Source: Cellulomonas palmilytica (GTDB lineage Bacteria; Actinomycetota; Actinomycetes; Actinomycetales; Cellulomonadaceae). From it: 64,000 bases of DNA. Location of the stretch: assembly GCF_021590045.1 (NCBI RefSeq), contig NZ_CP062221.1, positions 3,534,001-3,598,000 of the forward strand. The letters are read 5' to 3'. Shown here piece by piece: positions 27,150-36,602 of this stretch; positions within the stretch are counted from its first letter, which is position 1, and each line of letters opens with the position of its first letter. The notes beneath the pieces were generated by a model. That model worked only from the letters and a program-made list of their open reading frames with translations, was not told where the DNA came from and ran no database searches. The position numbers and the translations under genes were made by a program.

Positions 27150-28115
27150 GTGCTCCCGTCGTCGTCGACGCCGTCCCTGGCTCCCGCCACCCCGTACGTC
27201 GACCTCGACCGCGAGGCGTGGCGGCGGCTGTCGGCGTCCACCCCCCTGCCGCTCACCGACGCGGACGTCGAGCGCCTCGCGGGCATCGGCGACCCGATCG
27301 ACCTCGCCGAGGTGGACGCGATCTACCGCCCGATCTCGCGGCTGCTCGACCTGTACATCGAGGCCACGCGCGGCCTGCACGCCGCGTCGTCGACGTTCCT
27401 GCGCGAGGACATCACGCCCACGCCGTTCGTCATCGGCGTCGCGGGCTCGGTCGCGGTCGGCAAGTCCACGACGGCCCGCCTGCTGCGCGAGCTCCTGGCC
27501 CGGTGGCCCGCGACCCCGCGCGTGCAGCTCATCACCACCGACGGGTTCCTGTACCCCAACGCGGAGCTCGAACGTCGCGGCCTCATGCAGCGCAAGGGCT
27601 TCCCCGAGTCGTACGACCGGCGCGCGCTGCTGCGGTTCGTCTCCAAGGTCAAGGCGGGCAAGCCCGAGGTCACCGCGCCGGTGTACTCGCACCTGACGTA
27701 CGACATCGTCCCCGACGAGCACATCGTCGTGCGGCGCCCCGACGTGCTCATCGTCGAGGGCCTCAACGTCCTGCAGCCCGCGCGGCCGTCCGCGGAGGGC
27801 AGCTCGAGCCTCGCGGTGAGCGACTTCTTCGACTTCTCGATCTACGTGGACGCCAAGCCGCGCGACGTGCGCCAGTGGTACGTCGACCGGTTCCTCAGCC
27901 TGCGGCAGACCGCGTTCGCCGACCCGGCGTCGTACTTCCACCGGTACGCGTCGCTGTCCGACGACGAGGCCGTCGAGCGCGCCGAGTCGATCTGGGACTC
28001 GATCAACTCCCCGAACCTCGAGCAGAACATCCTGCCGACGCGCAGCCGCGCGACTCTGGTGCTCACCAAGGGCTCGGACCACAGCGTCCAGCGCGTGCGC
28101 CTGCGCAAGCTCTGA
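27150..28115 (+). CDS. coaA: Type I pantothenate kinase
   Basis: A 321-residue protein from a GTG at 27150. Walker [13 protein letters not shown] (96-107), [37 protein letters not shown] and [25 protein letters not shown] are the conserved CoaA segments. It phosphorylates pantothenate, the first step of CoA synthesis, and is feedback-inhibited by CoA in the family. Divergent from glmS. Confidence 0.97.
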   Translation: MLPSSSTPSLAPATPYVDLDREAWRRLSASTPLPLTDADVERLAGIGDPIDLAEVDAIYRPISRLLDLYIEATRGLHAASSTFLREDITPTPFVIGVAGSVAVGKSTTARLLRELLARWPATPRVQLITTDGFLYPNAELERRGLMQRKGFPESYDRRALLRFVSKVKAGKPEVTAPVYSHLTYDIVPDEHIVVRRPDVLIVEGLNVLQPARPSAEGSSSLAVSDFFDFSIYVDAKPRDVRQWYVDRFLSLRQTAFADPASYFHRYASLSDDEAVERAESIWDSINSPNLEQNILPTRSRATLVLTKGSDHSVQRVRLRKL

Positions 28116-28155
28116 GCGCCGCGCCGGGCCACTCGCCGGGCCGCTCGCCGGGCCG

Positions 28156-28881
28156 CTACGGGGTGGGCCGGCCGTGGTGCTGCGGCGTGCGCACCTCGTC
28201 GGCCGGTGCGATCGCGGCGGGCTCGTCCGAGCCGTCGCGACCCGACGCCTCGTCGGCCTCGAGGATCGCGGCACCCTCGGGGTCCTTGCGCGCGAGCCAC
28301 CTGCGCAGCGCCCAGTCGACGACGATGCCGATGACGACACCCCCGACGACCCCGACGACGACGCCCCACAGCGGCGAGTGGTCGCGCAGCGCGGCGCCCG
28401 CGCTCACGCCGATCACGGTCGAGTACACCGCCCAGGTGACCGCGGCGATCCCCGCCAGGAACGTGAACCGCCGGCGCGGGAAGCCGACCGCACCCGCGGT
28501 CATGTTCACCGCGACACGACCGACCGGGATGTAGCGCGCCGCGATGATGAACGACGCGCCGCGTCGCTCGAGCGCCCGCTCGGCCCACGCCAGCGCGGAC
28601 TGCCCCCGGCCCGAACGGAAGATCCGCAACCGGTGCACGGGCACCTTGCGCCCGATGCTGAACGCGATCTGGTCACCCGTGAACGCGCCGAGCGCGGCGA
28701 CGGGCACGACGAGCCACAGGTTCGGCTCACCGCCCGGGCCGACGGCGAGCGCGGCGAGCGCGATCACGACCGACTCGCTGGGGATCGGCGGGAAGAAGCC
28801 GTCGATCGTCGCGAACAGGTACATGACCAGGTAGATCCACGGCGAGGCCGCGAGATCGAGCGCCCACTGCTCCAAGCCCAT
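28156..28881 (-). CDS. DedA/SNARE-associated family membrane protein
   Basis: A 241-residue protein from the ATG at 28881 with four to five hydrophobic segments. Signature pieces: FFPPIPSESVVIALAALA, GAFTGDQIAFSIGR, RRGASFIIAARYIPVGRVAVNMTAGAVGFPRRRF. The P-S-E and RY-PxxR regions are DedA hallmarks. DedA proteins are linked to lipid-carrier (undecaprenyl phosphate) recycling and membrane homeostasis. Convergent with coaA; the 40 bases between contain three near-copies of CGCCGGGCCGCT. Confidence 0.92.
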   Translation of the reverse strand: MGLEQWALDLAASPWIYLVMYLFATIDGFFPPIPSESVVIALAALAVGPGGEPNLWLVVPVAALGAFTGDQIAFSIGRKVPVHRLRIFRSGRGQSALAWAERALERRGASFIIAARYIPVGRVAVNMTAGAVGFPRRRFTFLAGIAAVTWAVYSTVIGVSAGAALRDHSPLWGVVVGVVGGVVIGIVVDWALRRWLARKDPEGAAILEADEASGRDGSDEPAAIAPADEVRTPQHHGRPTP

Positions 28882-29095
28882 CCCGCTCCCCTCAGGTCCC
28901 CCTCGCGGCCCGCTGACCACGCGCCCTGGTCCACCGTACGGGCCCGCGACCCCTCGTGGCATCCGTGACCACCCGGGGCTCACCCCCTGGTCGGGGCCGA
29001 ACCACCTGATCGGGCAACCGCCTCGCCTGCCCCAACGCGCGCGGGCACCTCAGGGTTCCGTGCCCGACGCGTCCGTCCTGGTCGGCCGCCCCCGG
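28882..29095. other. Intergenic stretch between def and the DedA gene
   Basis: 214 bases with no supported coding frame. It should hold the DedA promoter. A small hairpin (CGGGCAC at 29042-29048 with GTGCCCG at 29060-29066) lies 30 bases after the def stop and may be its terminator. Confidence 0.4.
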
Positions 29096-29746
29096 TCAGG
29101 CGGGCAGCGGGAAGCCGAGCGCCGCCGAGGCCGCCTCGGGGCGCGGCTCGCCCGCCCACCGCAGCCCGAGCTCGTCGGACGCCGCGAGCGAGCGCAGCTC
29201 CGCCCGGTCCAGGTACAGCGTGCCGCGCAGGTGGTCGGTCTCGTGCTGCACGATGCGCGCCGGCCAGCCGGTCAGCACCTCGTCGAGCGCGGCACCCGTC
29301 TCGTCGGAGCCCGTGAGCCGCACGCGGCGGTGCCGCGCGACGACCGCCTGGTAGCCGGGGACCGACAGGCAGCCCTCGTAGAACGCCGCGCGCTCGTCGT
29401 CGACCGCCGCGTACGACGGGTTGACCAGCACGCGGGGCTGCACGCGGACCCGCTCGCGCACCTCCGCGACGCGCTCGTCGGTCACTCCCGGGTCCTCGAC
29501 CACGGCGATCGCGAGCGGGAGACCGATCTGCGGTGCCGCGAGCCCGACCCCGGGTGCGTGCCGCATGGTGCGGTGCATGAGCGCGACGAGGGCCGCGAGC
29601 TCGTCGTCCGCGAGCTGACCGTCGTACGGGTGCGCCGTGGCCCGCAGCACGGGGTGCCCCGCCCGCACGATGGGCGCGACGTCCTCACCGGCCGCCTCGA
29701 CGACCCGCAGGACCAGGTCGCGCAGCCGGGCGTCCAGCGACGTCAC
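29096..29746 (-). CDS. def: Peptide deformylase
   Basis: A 216-residue protein with the three deformylase motifs: [10 protein letters not shown] (66-75), EGCLSVPG (124-131, metal ligand C126) and QHETDHLRG (167-175, metal ligands H168 and H172, catalytic E169). It removes the formyl group from nascent proteins. The start overlaps the glmM stop (ATGA). Confidence 0.97.
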   Translation of the reverse strand: MTSLDARLRDLVLRVVEAAGEDVAPIVRAGHPVLRATAHPYDGQLADDELAALVALMHRTMRHAPGVGLAAPQIGLPLAIAVVEDPGVTDERVAEVRERVRVQPRVLVNPSYAAVDDERAAFYEGCLSVPGYQAVVARHRRVRLTGSDETGAALDEVLTGWPARIVQHETDHLRGTLYLDRAELRSLAASDELGLRWAGEPRPEAASAALGFPLPA

Positions 29747-31089
29747 AGGGCGAGCCGCTCACGCACCACGTCCGCGAGGCCCGCCGCGACGTCGTCCGCC
29801 TCGGCCTGCGTCGCCGCCTCGACCATGACGCGCACGAGCGGCTCGGTGCCGCTGGGACGCAGCAGCACGCGGCCCGTGCGGCCCAGCTTCGCCTCCGCCG
29901 CGGCGACGGCCGCGAGCAGCGCCTCGTCGTCCGTGCGGTTCTTGTCGACACCCGGCACGTTGACGAGCGTCTGCGGCAGGCGCTCGACGAGCTTGGCCAG
30001 CTCGTGCAGCGGCGTGCCCGTCGCCGCGACGCGCGACGCGAGGTGCAGCGCCGTCAGCACGCCGTCACCCGTGGTCGCGTGCTTCGACATGATGATGTGC
30101 CCCGACTGCTCGCCGCCGAGCGTGTACCCGCCCGCGCGCATCGCCTCGAGCACGTACCGGTCCCCCACCGCGGTGTCGAGCACCCGGATGCCGACGGACT
30201 CCATCGCGAGCTTGAGCCCCAGGTTGCTCATCACGGTCGCGACGAGCGTGTCCTGCGCGAGCTCGCCCGCGTCGCGCAGCGCGACCGCGAGGACGCCCAT
30301 GATCTGGTCGCCGTCGACGAGCGTGCCCGAGCGGTCCACCGCGAGGCAGCGGTCCGCGTCGCCGTCGAACGCGACGCCCAGGTCCGCGCCCGACGCCACG
30401 ACGAACGCCTGCAGCTGCTCGGGGTGCGTGGACCCGCACTTCTCGTTGATGTTGCGACCGTCGGGCGAGGCGTTGATGACGACGACGTCCGCGCCGGCCT
30501 CGCGCAGCGCGACCGGGCCGACCTCGCTCGCCGCGCCGTTCGCGCAGTCCACCGCGATGCGCAGCCCGGTCAGCGGCGTGCCGATGCTGCCGACGAGGTG
30601 CTGCACGTACGCGTCGCCCGCGCCGCCCGTGTCGACGCGGATCCGGCCGACCGCGCCACCCGTCGGGCGGTCCCAGTCCTCACCGATGCGCGCCTCGATC
30701 TGCGCCTCGAGGTCGTCGTCGAGCTTGTGCCCGCCGCGCGCGAGGAACTTGATGCCGTTGTCCGGCATCGGGTTGTGCGACGCGGACAGCACGACGCCGA
30801 TGTCGACGCCCGTCGTCGCGGTCAGGTACGCGACCGCGGGCGTGGGCAGCACGCCCACGTTGTGCACGTCGACGCCCGCCGACGCGAGGCCGGCGGCGAT
30901 CGCCGCGGTCAGGAACTCGCCCGACGCACGCGAGTCGCGCCCGACCACCGCACGGGGCCGGTGCCCCTCGAACTCCCCGCGTGTGCCGAGCACGTGCGCC
31001 GCCGCGACCGCCAGGTCGAGCGCGAGCTCCGCCGTGACGTCCCGGTTCGCGAGCCCGCGCACCCCGTCGGTACCGAACAGCTGGCCCAT
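29743..31089 (-). CDS. glmM: Phosphoglucosamine mutase
   Basis: A 448-residue protein starting [20 protein letters not shown]. The active-site phosphoserine loop is [14 protein letters not shown] (S104), the metal loop [13 protein letters not shown], the sugar loop [10 protein letters not shown] and the phosphate site [15 protein letters not shown]. It converts glucosamine-6-phosphate to glucosamine-1-phosphate, directly after GlmS in the pathway. The rplM-rpsI-glmM order is a conserved actinobacterial arrangement. Confidence 0.97.
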   Translation of the reverse strand: MGQLFGTDGVRGLANRDVTAELALDLAVAAAHVLGTRGEFEGHRPRAVVGRDSRASGEFLTAAIAAGLASAGVDVHNVGVLPTPAVAYLTATTGVDIGVVLSASHNPMPDNGIKFLARGGHKLDDDLEAQIEARIGEDWDRPTGGAVGRIRVDTGGAGDAYVQHLVGSIGTPLTGLRIAVDCANGAASEVGPVALREAGADVVVINASPDGRNINEKCGSTHPEQLQAFVVASGADLGVAFDGDADRCLAVDRSGTLVDGDQIMGVLAVALRDAGELAQDTLVATVMSNLGLKLAMESVGIRVLDTAVGDRYVLEAMRAGGYTLGGEQSGHIIMSKHATTGDGVLTALHLASRVAATGTPLHELAKLVERLPQTLVNVPGVDKNRTDDEALLAAVAAAEAKLGRTGRVLLRPSGTEPLVRVMVEAATQAEADDVAAGLADVVRERLAL

Positions 31090-31184
31090 GTCAGACCCCT
31101 TCGTCGTCGCGCTGCAACGTTACTGGTCCCGCGACCTGCTCGCGGGCGGGCACCGGCGTCCCGCAGGACGCGGCCCGGACATGC

Positions 31185-31221
31185 CGATGGCCCCGACGGT
31201 CGTGCGACCGCGGGGCCATCG
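31185..31221 (-). terminator. Hairpin between rpsI and glmM
   Basis: CGATGGCCCCG and its exact complement CGGGGCCATCG, 15 bases apart, lie 16 bases after the rpsI stop. Likely ends or attenuates the rplM-rpsI transcript before glmM. Confidence 0.75.
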
Positions 31222-31236
31222 GGCCGCGCTGGAAGA

Positions 31237-31722
31237 TCAGCGCTTCGAGTACTGCGGCGCCTTGCGGGCCTTCTTGAGACCGGCCTTCTTGCGCTCGACC
31301 ACACGCGCGTCACGCGTGAGGAAGCCGGCCTTCTTGAGGGCCGGGCGGTTCGACTCGGCGTCGATCGCGTTGAGCGCACGCGCGATGCCGAGGCGGACGG
31401 CACCGGCCTGGCCGGACACGCCACCACCGGTCACGCGGACGATGACGTCGAAGCGACCCTCGACGTCCACGACCTTGAGCGGGGAGTTGACGAGCTGCTG
31501 GTGCACCTTGTTCGGGAAGTAGTCCTCGAGGGTGCGACCGTTGATCTTCCACTCACCGGTGCCGGGGACGAGGCGCACGCGCGCGATCGCCTCCTTGCGG
31601 CGGCCGAGCGCCTGGCCCGGCGCGGTGATGCTCTGGCCACGGCCGGTCGGGGCCGAGGTCTCGCTGGTGTAGCTGCTGGGCGCGTCGCCCTCGAGGTCGA
31701 TGTCGACCGTCGTCTCTGCCAC
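31237..31722 (-). CDS. rpsI: 30S ribosomal protein uS9
   Basis: A 161-residue protein. [19 protein letters not shown], the [12 protein letters not shown] motif, [20 protein letters not shown] and the basic C-terminus [12 protein letters not shown] that reaches the ribosomal P site are all present. The N-terminus has an extra 35 acidic and Ser/Thr-rich residues, usual in actinobacteria. Cotranscribed with rplM. Confidence 0.98.
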   Translation of the reverse strand: MAETTVDIDLEGDAPSSYTSETSAPTGRGQSITAPGQALGRRKEAIARVRLVPGTGEWKINGRTLEDYFPNKVHQQLVNSPLKVVDVEGRFDVIVRVTGGGVSGQAGAVRLGIARALNAIDAESNRPALKKAGFLTRDARVVERKKAGLKKARKAPQYSKR

Positions 31723-31758
31723 GGGGATGTCCTGTCGTCTCTACTGTCGCGCCGGCCG

Positions 31759-32208
31759 TCAGGCCTGCTGCGCGACCTGGGTGATCTCGAACGGCTTCGG
31801 CTGCTGCGCCTGGTGCGGGTGCTCGGCGCCCGCGTAGACCTTGAGCTTGCCGAGCTGCTGACGGCCGAGCGAGCTCTTCGGGAGCATGCCCCGGACAGCC
31901 TTCTCGATCGCCCGCTCGGGCTGCTTGGCCAGGAGCTCCGAGTACGGGGTGGCCCGCAGACCGCCCGGGTAGCCGGAGTGGCGGTACGCGAGCTTGGTCT
32001 CGCGCTTGTTGCCGGTCAGCGCGACCTTGTCCGCGTTGATGACGATGACGAAGTCACCGCCGTCGACGTGCGGCGCGAAGGTCGCCTTGTGCTTGCCGCG
32101 CAGCAGCGTGGCCACGTGGGTGGCCAGACGGCCGAGGACGACGTCGGTCGCGTCGATGACGTACCAGTTCCGCTCGATCTCGCCCGGCTTCGGGGTGTAC
32201 GTACGCAC
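31759..32208 (-). CDS. rplM: 50S ribosomal protein uL13
   Basis: A 149-residue protein from a GTG at 32208 ([19 protein letters not shown]). [36 protein letters not shown] and [21 protein letters not shown] are conserved L13 segments. It is the first gene of the rplM-rpsI unit, behind a leader of about 180 bases. Confidence 0.98.
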   Translation of the reverse strand: MRTYTPKPGEIERNWYVIDATDVVLGRLATHVATLLRGKHKATFAPHVDGGDFVIVINADKVALTGNKRETKLAYRHSGYPGGLRATPYSELLAKQPERAIEKAVRGMLPKSSLGRQQLGKLKVYAGAEHPHQAQQPKPFEITQVAQQA

Positions 32209-32390
32209 GGTCGTTGCCTTTGTCTCGTGTTGCGTCGTGTGGCGGCCGTCCATCCGCGCGCGGGCGCGGCGGGACGGTCGATGCTGTCGGTGGCGCATCC
32301 GCGACCGGCGAGTGGGAACGCACCGACCTACCATCGCCTCCGCGTGGTGAGAAGCCACGGGCGCACGACAGGGACGCACAACGACTCAAC

Positions 32391-32420
32391 AGACTACCTG
32401 TGCCCGAGAACACGGGTCAA
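32391..32420 (-). promoter_or_regulatory. rplM-rpsI promoter
   Basis: On the minus strand TTGACC (32420-32415), 18 bases, TAGTCT (32396-32391). The resulting leader before rplM is about 180 bases, long enough for autoregulation, but I could not recognise a known L13 leader structure in it. Confidence 0.6.
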
Positions 32421-32557
32421 AACCACGTCCGTCACACCGCCACCCCTGCGCGCCGTCACCCCGGGGCCCTCCCGTCACCCCTGGGCCCTACCGTCACCCA
32501 CTCCTCGTTCCCCCACACCGCCGACCCCGCCATCCCTCCGGCTATGAGCGCCGGCAG

Positions 32558-32641
32558 CCGGAGCAACCGCGGGGTCGACCGGTCCTCCTTCGTCGAGACC
32601 GCGGTTGCTCCGGGAATGGACGACGAGAGCCGGAGCAACCC
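32558..32641. repeat. Inverted repeat with a third direct copy
   Basis: CCGGAGCAACCGCGG at 32558-32572 and its exact reverse complement at 32599-32613 are 26 bases apart. A third copy of AGCCGGAGCAACC starts at 32629. The stretch 32421-32719 upstream of the rplM promoter and after lysG has no supported gene. The repeats could be a terminator or a small dispersed repeat unit. Confidence 0.7.
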
Positions 32642-32671
32642 CGGGTTCGGCGGCCAGTCAGTCGGACGGTC

Positions 32672-32724
32672 GGGCGGTTGGGGTCAGCCGGGCGGTTGGG
32701 GTCGGCCGGGCGGTTCGGGTCAGC
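32672..32724. repeat. 18-bp tandem repeat at the lysG 3' end
   Basis: About three copies of a unit close to GGGCGGTTGGGGTCAGCC, ending at the lysG stop codon. Function unknown. Confidence 0.7.
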
Positions 32725-33628
32725 GGAGGGCGGTGGTGGCGGCGCGGACGACTCGGGTGGTGAGGTCGTCGAGGGTCGGGGTGCGCAGGGACCAGTGCTG
32801 CCAGTAGAGCGGGACGTCGAGCCAGCGGCCCGGCGCGAGGTCGACGAGCGTGCCGTCCGCGAGCCCCGACCCGGCGGCGGACTCCGGCGCCATCCCCCAG
32901 CCGAGCCCCGCGGCGAGCACCTCGAGGAACGCGGCGTTGGACGGCACGTAGTGCACCGGCGGGCCGACCTCGCGTCCGACGAGCGCCGCGGCGAACCGGT
33001 GCTGCAGCGTGTCGGCGCGGTTGAACGCGACCATCGGGGCCCGCGCGAGCGACGAGCCGTCGACCCCGTCGGGGAACCAGCGGTCGCGGGCCGCGGGGGC
33101 GACGAGCGCGAGGTACCGCATCGCGCCGAGCGGCCGGACCCGGCAGCCCTGGACGGCGTGCGCGTCGGCCGTGACCGCCGCGGTGACGGTGCCGTCGCGC
33201 AGGAGCTCGGCCGTGCGGTCCTGGTCCTCGCGTCGCAGGTCGACGACGACGCCCTCGGGCAGCCCGACGAGCGCGGCGGGGAACCAGCTCGACAGCGAGT
33301 CGGCGTTGACGGCGACCGTGAGCCGCGTGGGCGATCCGGCCGCACTCTCGTCGGACGCGGCGTCGGACCTCGTGCCCCCGAGCTTGGCCACGGCGTCGCG
33401 CTCGAGCAGCGCGAGCTGACCCGCCAGGCGCGCGAGCACCGCGCCGGGTTCGGTCGCGCGGCACGGCCGCGCACGCACGACGAGCACGCGGCCGACCCGT
33501 TGCTCGAGCGCGCGCACGCGCTGGCTCACGGCGGACGGGGTGACGTGCAGGCGGGCGGCGGCGGCGTCGAACGTGCCCTCGTCGAGCACGGCCGCGAGCG
33601 CGCGGAGCTGCTCGGCATCCAGGTTCAT
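32720..33628 (-). CDS. lysG: LysR-family regulator of the LysG/ArgP type
   Basis: A 302-residue protein. The N-terminal HTH (QLRALAAVLDEGTFDAAAARLHVTPSAVSQRVRALE, i.e. the ArgP/LysG form with TPSAVSQR) is followed by a periplasmic-binding-like effector domain. In Corynebacterium LysG activates lysE in response to lysine, arginine or histidine. The gene is divergent from a lysE-type exporter with only 71 bases between, the same arrangement as lysG-lysE, so LysG is the best call. Confidence 0.9.
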   Translation of the reverse strand: MNLDAEQLRALAAVLDEGTFDAAAARLHVTPSAVSQRVRALEQRVGRVLVVRARPCRATEPGAVLARLAGQLALLERDAVAKLGGTRSDAASDESAAGSPTRLTVAVNADSLSSWFPAALVGLPEGVVVDLRREDQDRTAELLRDGTVTAAVTADAHAVQGCRVRPLGAMRYLALVAPAARDRWFPDGVDGSSLARAPMVAFNRADTLQHRFAAALVGREVGPPVHYVPSNAAFLEVLAAGLGWGMAPESAAGSGLADGTLVDLAPGRWLDVPLYWQHWSLRTPTLDDLTTRVVRAATTALR

Positions 33629-33699
33629 GAAGCCAGGCTAATGCTAACCAAGAAACCTGAGATGGACTGCATCCGAGCGATCGACCTAGCGTCGTCGTC

Positions 33700-34305
33700 G
33701 TGCCCTCCCTCCTCGGTGCCCTCGCGGCCGGGTTCGTCACGTGCCTCGGCCTGATCGTCGCGATCGGGGCGCAGAACGCGTTCGTCCTGCGTCAGGGCAT
33801 CCGCCGCGAGCACGTCGCGGTCGTCGTCGCGCTGTGCCTCACCGGCGACGTCGTGCTCACCGCGGCGGGGATCGCGGGGCTCGGGCCGCTCGTGTCGGCG
33901 CACCCGGCGGCCCTGACCGTGACGCGCTGGTGCGGTGCGGTCTTCCTCGCCTGGCTCGCCGTCGCGGCCGTGCGCCGCGCCCGCCACCCCGAGCGCCTCG
34001 ACCCCGCCGCGGCCGGCCCCGCGTCGCGGCGCAGCGTGGTCACCACGTGCCTCGCGCTGACGTTCCTCAACCCGCACGTGTACCTGGACACGGTCGTGCT
34101 GCTCGGTTCGCTCGCGCACGTGCAGCCGCACCCGTGGGGGTTCGGCGTGGGCGTGGTGCTCGGCAGCGCGGGCTGGTTCAGCGCGCTGGGCTTCGGGGCG
34201 ACGCGGCTCGCGCCGCTGTTCGCCCGGCCGCGCGCGTGGCAGGTGCTCGACCTCGTCGTCGCCGCCGTCATGGCGACGCTGGCGGTCACGCTCGTCGTCG
34301 CCTGA
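33700..34305 (+). CDS. lysE: LysE-family amino-acid exporter
   Basis: A 201-residue membrane protein from a GTG at 33700, with five to six hydrophobic segments. GLIVAIGAQNAFVLRQGIRREH and LTFLNPHVYLDTVVLLGS are LysE/ArgO signatures. It exports lysine or arginine and is probably activated by the divergent LysG. The short gap contains the AT-rich run GGCTAATGCTAACCAAG, a likely place for regulator binding. Confidence 0.93.
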   Translation: MPSLLGALAAGFVTCLGLIVAIGAQNAFVLRQGIRREHVAVVVALCLTGDVVLTAAGIAGLGPLVSAHPAALTVTRWCGAVFLAWLAVAAVRRARHPERLDPAAAGPASRRSVVTTCLALTFLNPHVYLDTVVLLGSLAHVQPHPWGFGVGVVLGSAGWFSALGFGATRLAPLFARPRAWQVLDLVVAAVMATLAVTLVVA

Positions 34306-34330
34306 CGGGCCGACGACGAGCGAGCGCCCC

Positions 34331-36013
34331 TCAGCGCACGCGGTCGACGCGCCCCTCGTCCCACACGGCGGTCGGCGTCTCGCGCACGCGGCCGTCCGCG
34401 CCGAACACGAGGTAGCGGTCGAACGTGCGCGTGAACCAGCGGTCGTGCGTGACGGCCAGGACCGTGCCGTCGAACGCCGCGAGCCCGTCCTCGAGCGCCT
34501 CGGCCGAGTGGAGGTCGAGGTTGTCGGTGGGCTCGTCGAGCAGCAGCAGGGTCGCGCCGCCGAGCTCGAGCAGCAGGATCTGGAACCGCGCCTGCTGACC
34601 GCCGGACAGCGTCTCGTAGCGCTGCTCGGCCTGCGCGACGAGCTCGTACCGGTCGAGCGCCCGGCTCGCCTGCTCGCGCCCCAGGCCCGCGCGGCGGCCG
34701 TCGCCGCGGTGCAAGATGTCGAGCAGCGTGCGCCCCTCGAGGTCGAGGTGGGTGCGGTTCTGGGCGAACCAGCCGGGCCGCACGCGCGAGCCGAGCACCA
34801 CGGTGCCGGTGTGCTCGACCGGCTCGACCACGGCGTCGTCGGCGGGCTCGTGCTCCGGGCCCGGGTCCGAGCCGCCGCCCGCGAGCAGCCGCAGGAAGTG
34901 CGACTTGCCCGAGCCGTTGGAGCCGAGGACCGCGACGCGCTCGCCGTAGAACACCTCGAGGTCGAACGGCTGCATGAGCCCGGTCAGCTCGAGGTGCTTC
35001 GCGACGACCGCGCGCTTGGCGGTGCGGCCGCCGCGCAGGCGCATCGTCACCGACTGCTCGCGCACGCGCACCGCGGGCGGGCCGGCATCCTCGAACTTGC
35101 GCAGGCGGGTCTGCGCGGCCTGGTAGCGCGAGGACATGCCGTCGTTGTAAGCGGCCTTCTGCTTGAGCGTCGTGACGAGCGTGCGGAGCTTGGTGTGCTC
35201 CTCCTCCCAGCGGCGCAGCAGCTCGTCGGCCCGGCTCAGACGCTCCTCGCGGGCCTCGTGGTACGTCGCGAAGCTCCCGCCGTGCACCCACACCGACGCG
35301 CCCGCGGGCGACGGCTCGAGCGTCGCGACGTGCGTGGCGACGCGGGACAGCAGCTCGCGGTCGTGACTCACCAGCAGCACGGTCTTGCCCGCGGTGACGA
35401 GCCTGTCCTCGAGCCAGCGCTTGGTGGGCACGTCGAGCGCGTTGTCGGGCTCGTCGAGCAGCAGGACCTCGTCGGGACCGCGCAGCAGGGCCTCCAGGAC
35501 GAGCCGCTTCTGCTCGCCGCCGGACAGCGTGCGGACCTCGCGGTACTGCGCGCGCTCGAACGGGATCGACAGCACCGCGTCGGTCACCCGGTCCCAGCCC
35601 GCCTCGGCCTCGTACCCGCCGACGTCCGCCCAGTCGACGAGGGCCTGCGCGTACCGCAGCTGCGCGGGCTCGTCGTCGACCTGCATCATCGCGAGCTCGG
35701 CCGCGGTGAGCTCGGCGGCCGCGTCACGCACCGCCGCGGGCGCGAGCGAGGCGAGCAGGTCCCGGATGCTGCGGTCGTCGTCGATGCGCCCCACGTCCTG
35801 GCGCATGACGCCCAGCCCACCGGACCGCGCGACCGAACCGGCGTGGGCCTGCTCGTCGCCCGTCACGATGCGCAGCAGCGTGGACTTGCCCACCCCGTTG
35901 GGGCCGACGAGCGCGACCCGCGCACCGTCGCCCACCCGGAACGTGACGTCGTCGAGCAGCGGTCGGCCGTCGGGCAGCACGTACCCGACACCCATGACGT
36001 CGAGGTGTCCCAC
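34331..36013 (-). CDS. ABC-F family ATPase
   Basis: A 560-residue soluble protein with two ABC domains and no membrane segment. First domain: GPNGVGKST, LSGGEQKRL, LLLDEPDNALD. Then the charged inter-domain linker (RADELLRRWEEEHTKLRTL). Second domain: GSNGSGKS, LSGGQQARF, LLLDEPTDNLD. Start GTG at 36013 gives VGHLDVMGVGYVLPDGRPLL, the family N-terminus. ABC-F proteins act on the ribosome E site, either as translation factors or in antibiotic resistance; subfamily cannot be settled by eye. Confidence 0.9.
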   Translation of the reverse strand: MGHLDVMGVGYVLPDGRPLLDDVTFRVGDGARVALVGPNGVGKSTLLRIVTGDEQAHAGSVARSGGLGVMRQDVGRIDDDRSIRDLLASLAPAAVRDAAAELTAAELAMMQVDDEPAQLRYAQALVDWADVGGYEAEAGWDRVTDAVLSIPFERAQYREVRTLSGGEQKRLVLEALLRGPDEVLLLDEPDNALDVPTKRWLEDRLVTAGKTVLLVSHDRELLSRVATHVATLEPSPAGASVWVHGGSFATYHEAREERLSRADELLRRWEEEHTKLRTLVTTLKQKAAYNDGMSSRYQAAQTRLRKFEDAGPPAVRVREQSVTMRLRGGRTAKRAVVAKHLELTGLMQPFDLEVFYGERVAVLGSNGSGKSHFLRLLAGGGSDPGPEHEPADDAVVEPVEHTGTVVLGSRVRPGWFAQNRTHLDLEGRTLLDILHRGDGRRAGLGREQASRALDRYELVAQAEQRYETLSGGQQARFQILLLELGGATLLLLDEPTDNLDLHSAEALEDGLAAFDGTVLAVTHDRWFTRTFDRYLVFGADGRVRETPTAVWDEGRVDRVR

Positions 36014-36098
36014 GACCGTCAGTGTGGGGCGCTGCGCCGTCCGGGCCAAAGTGTTTGCGCCGGTGGCGAGCGCGGTGCGGCGGTGCGAAGGTCGAGTC

Positions 36099-36533
36099 AT
36101 GACCGACACGCCTGCCAGCAGCACCGACCCGGCCCTCGGCTCGGAGGGCGACACCGACCAGCTCCCCCGTGAGGACACGCTCGTCGACCGGGGTGTCGAC
36201 GACCTGCTCGACGAGGGCTACTCCCCGCCCGAGCGGGACAACCGCTCGCACTACGGCGAGACGGCGTGGGAGGAGAAGCACCGCGAGACGATCGACCAGC
36301 GCATCGGGCAGGAGGAGCCCGAGGTCTGGGAGCAGACGCCGCGGGTGACGGGTGACCGCGAGGAGAACCGCGCCGGTCGGCTGGTGGAGGACGACGACGC
36401 CGTGACGGCCGGCGGCACCGACGCGTTCGCGGTCGACTCGGGAGTCGCGGGCGGGGCTGCGAGCGCCGAGGAGGCCGCGATGCACGTGGTCGAGGAGGTC
36501 TACGTCGACCCCGCGTACCGCGACGAGGACTGA
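36099..36533 (+). CDS. DUF5709 protein
   Basis: A 144-residue acidic protein with DTLVDRGVDDLLDEGYSPPERDN, WEEKHRETIDQRIGQEEPEVW, NRAGRLVEDDDA and a C-terminal AAMHVVEEVYVDPAYRDED. This arrangement is the actinobacterial DUF5709 family, soluble and without known activity. Divergent from the ABC-F gene with 85 bases between. Confidence 0.88.
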   Translation: MTDTPASSTDPALGSEGDTDQLPREDTLVDRGVDDLLDEGYSPPERDNRSHYGETAWEEKHRETIDQRIGQEEPEVWEQTPRVTGDREENRAGRLVEDDDAVTAGGTDAFAVDSGVAGGAASAEEAAMHVVEEVYVDPAYRDED

Positions 36534-36602
36534 GCACACGATCGGGGGCAGTCTTCCGGGACGGGCTGCCGCGTCAGGTCACGATCCGATAACGTCCGGT
36601 TC

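Noticed and set aside
28116..28155. CRISPR-like short repeats CGCCGGGCCGCT
   Set aside because: Three adjoining 12-base copies without spacers, between convergent genes; more likely simple repeat or terminator material.
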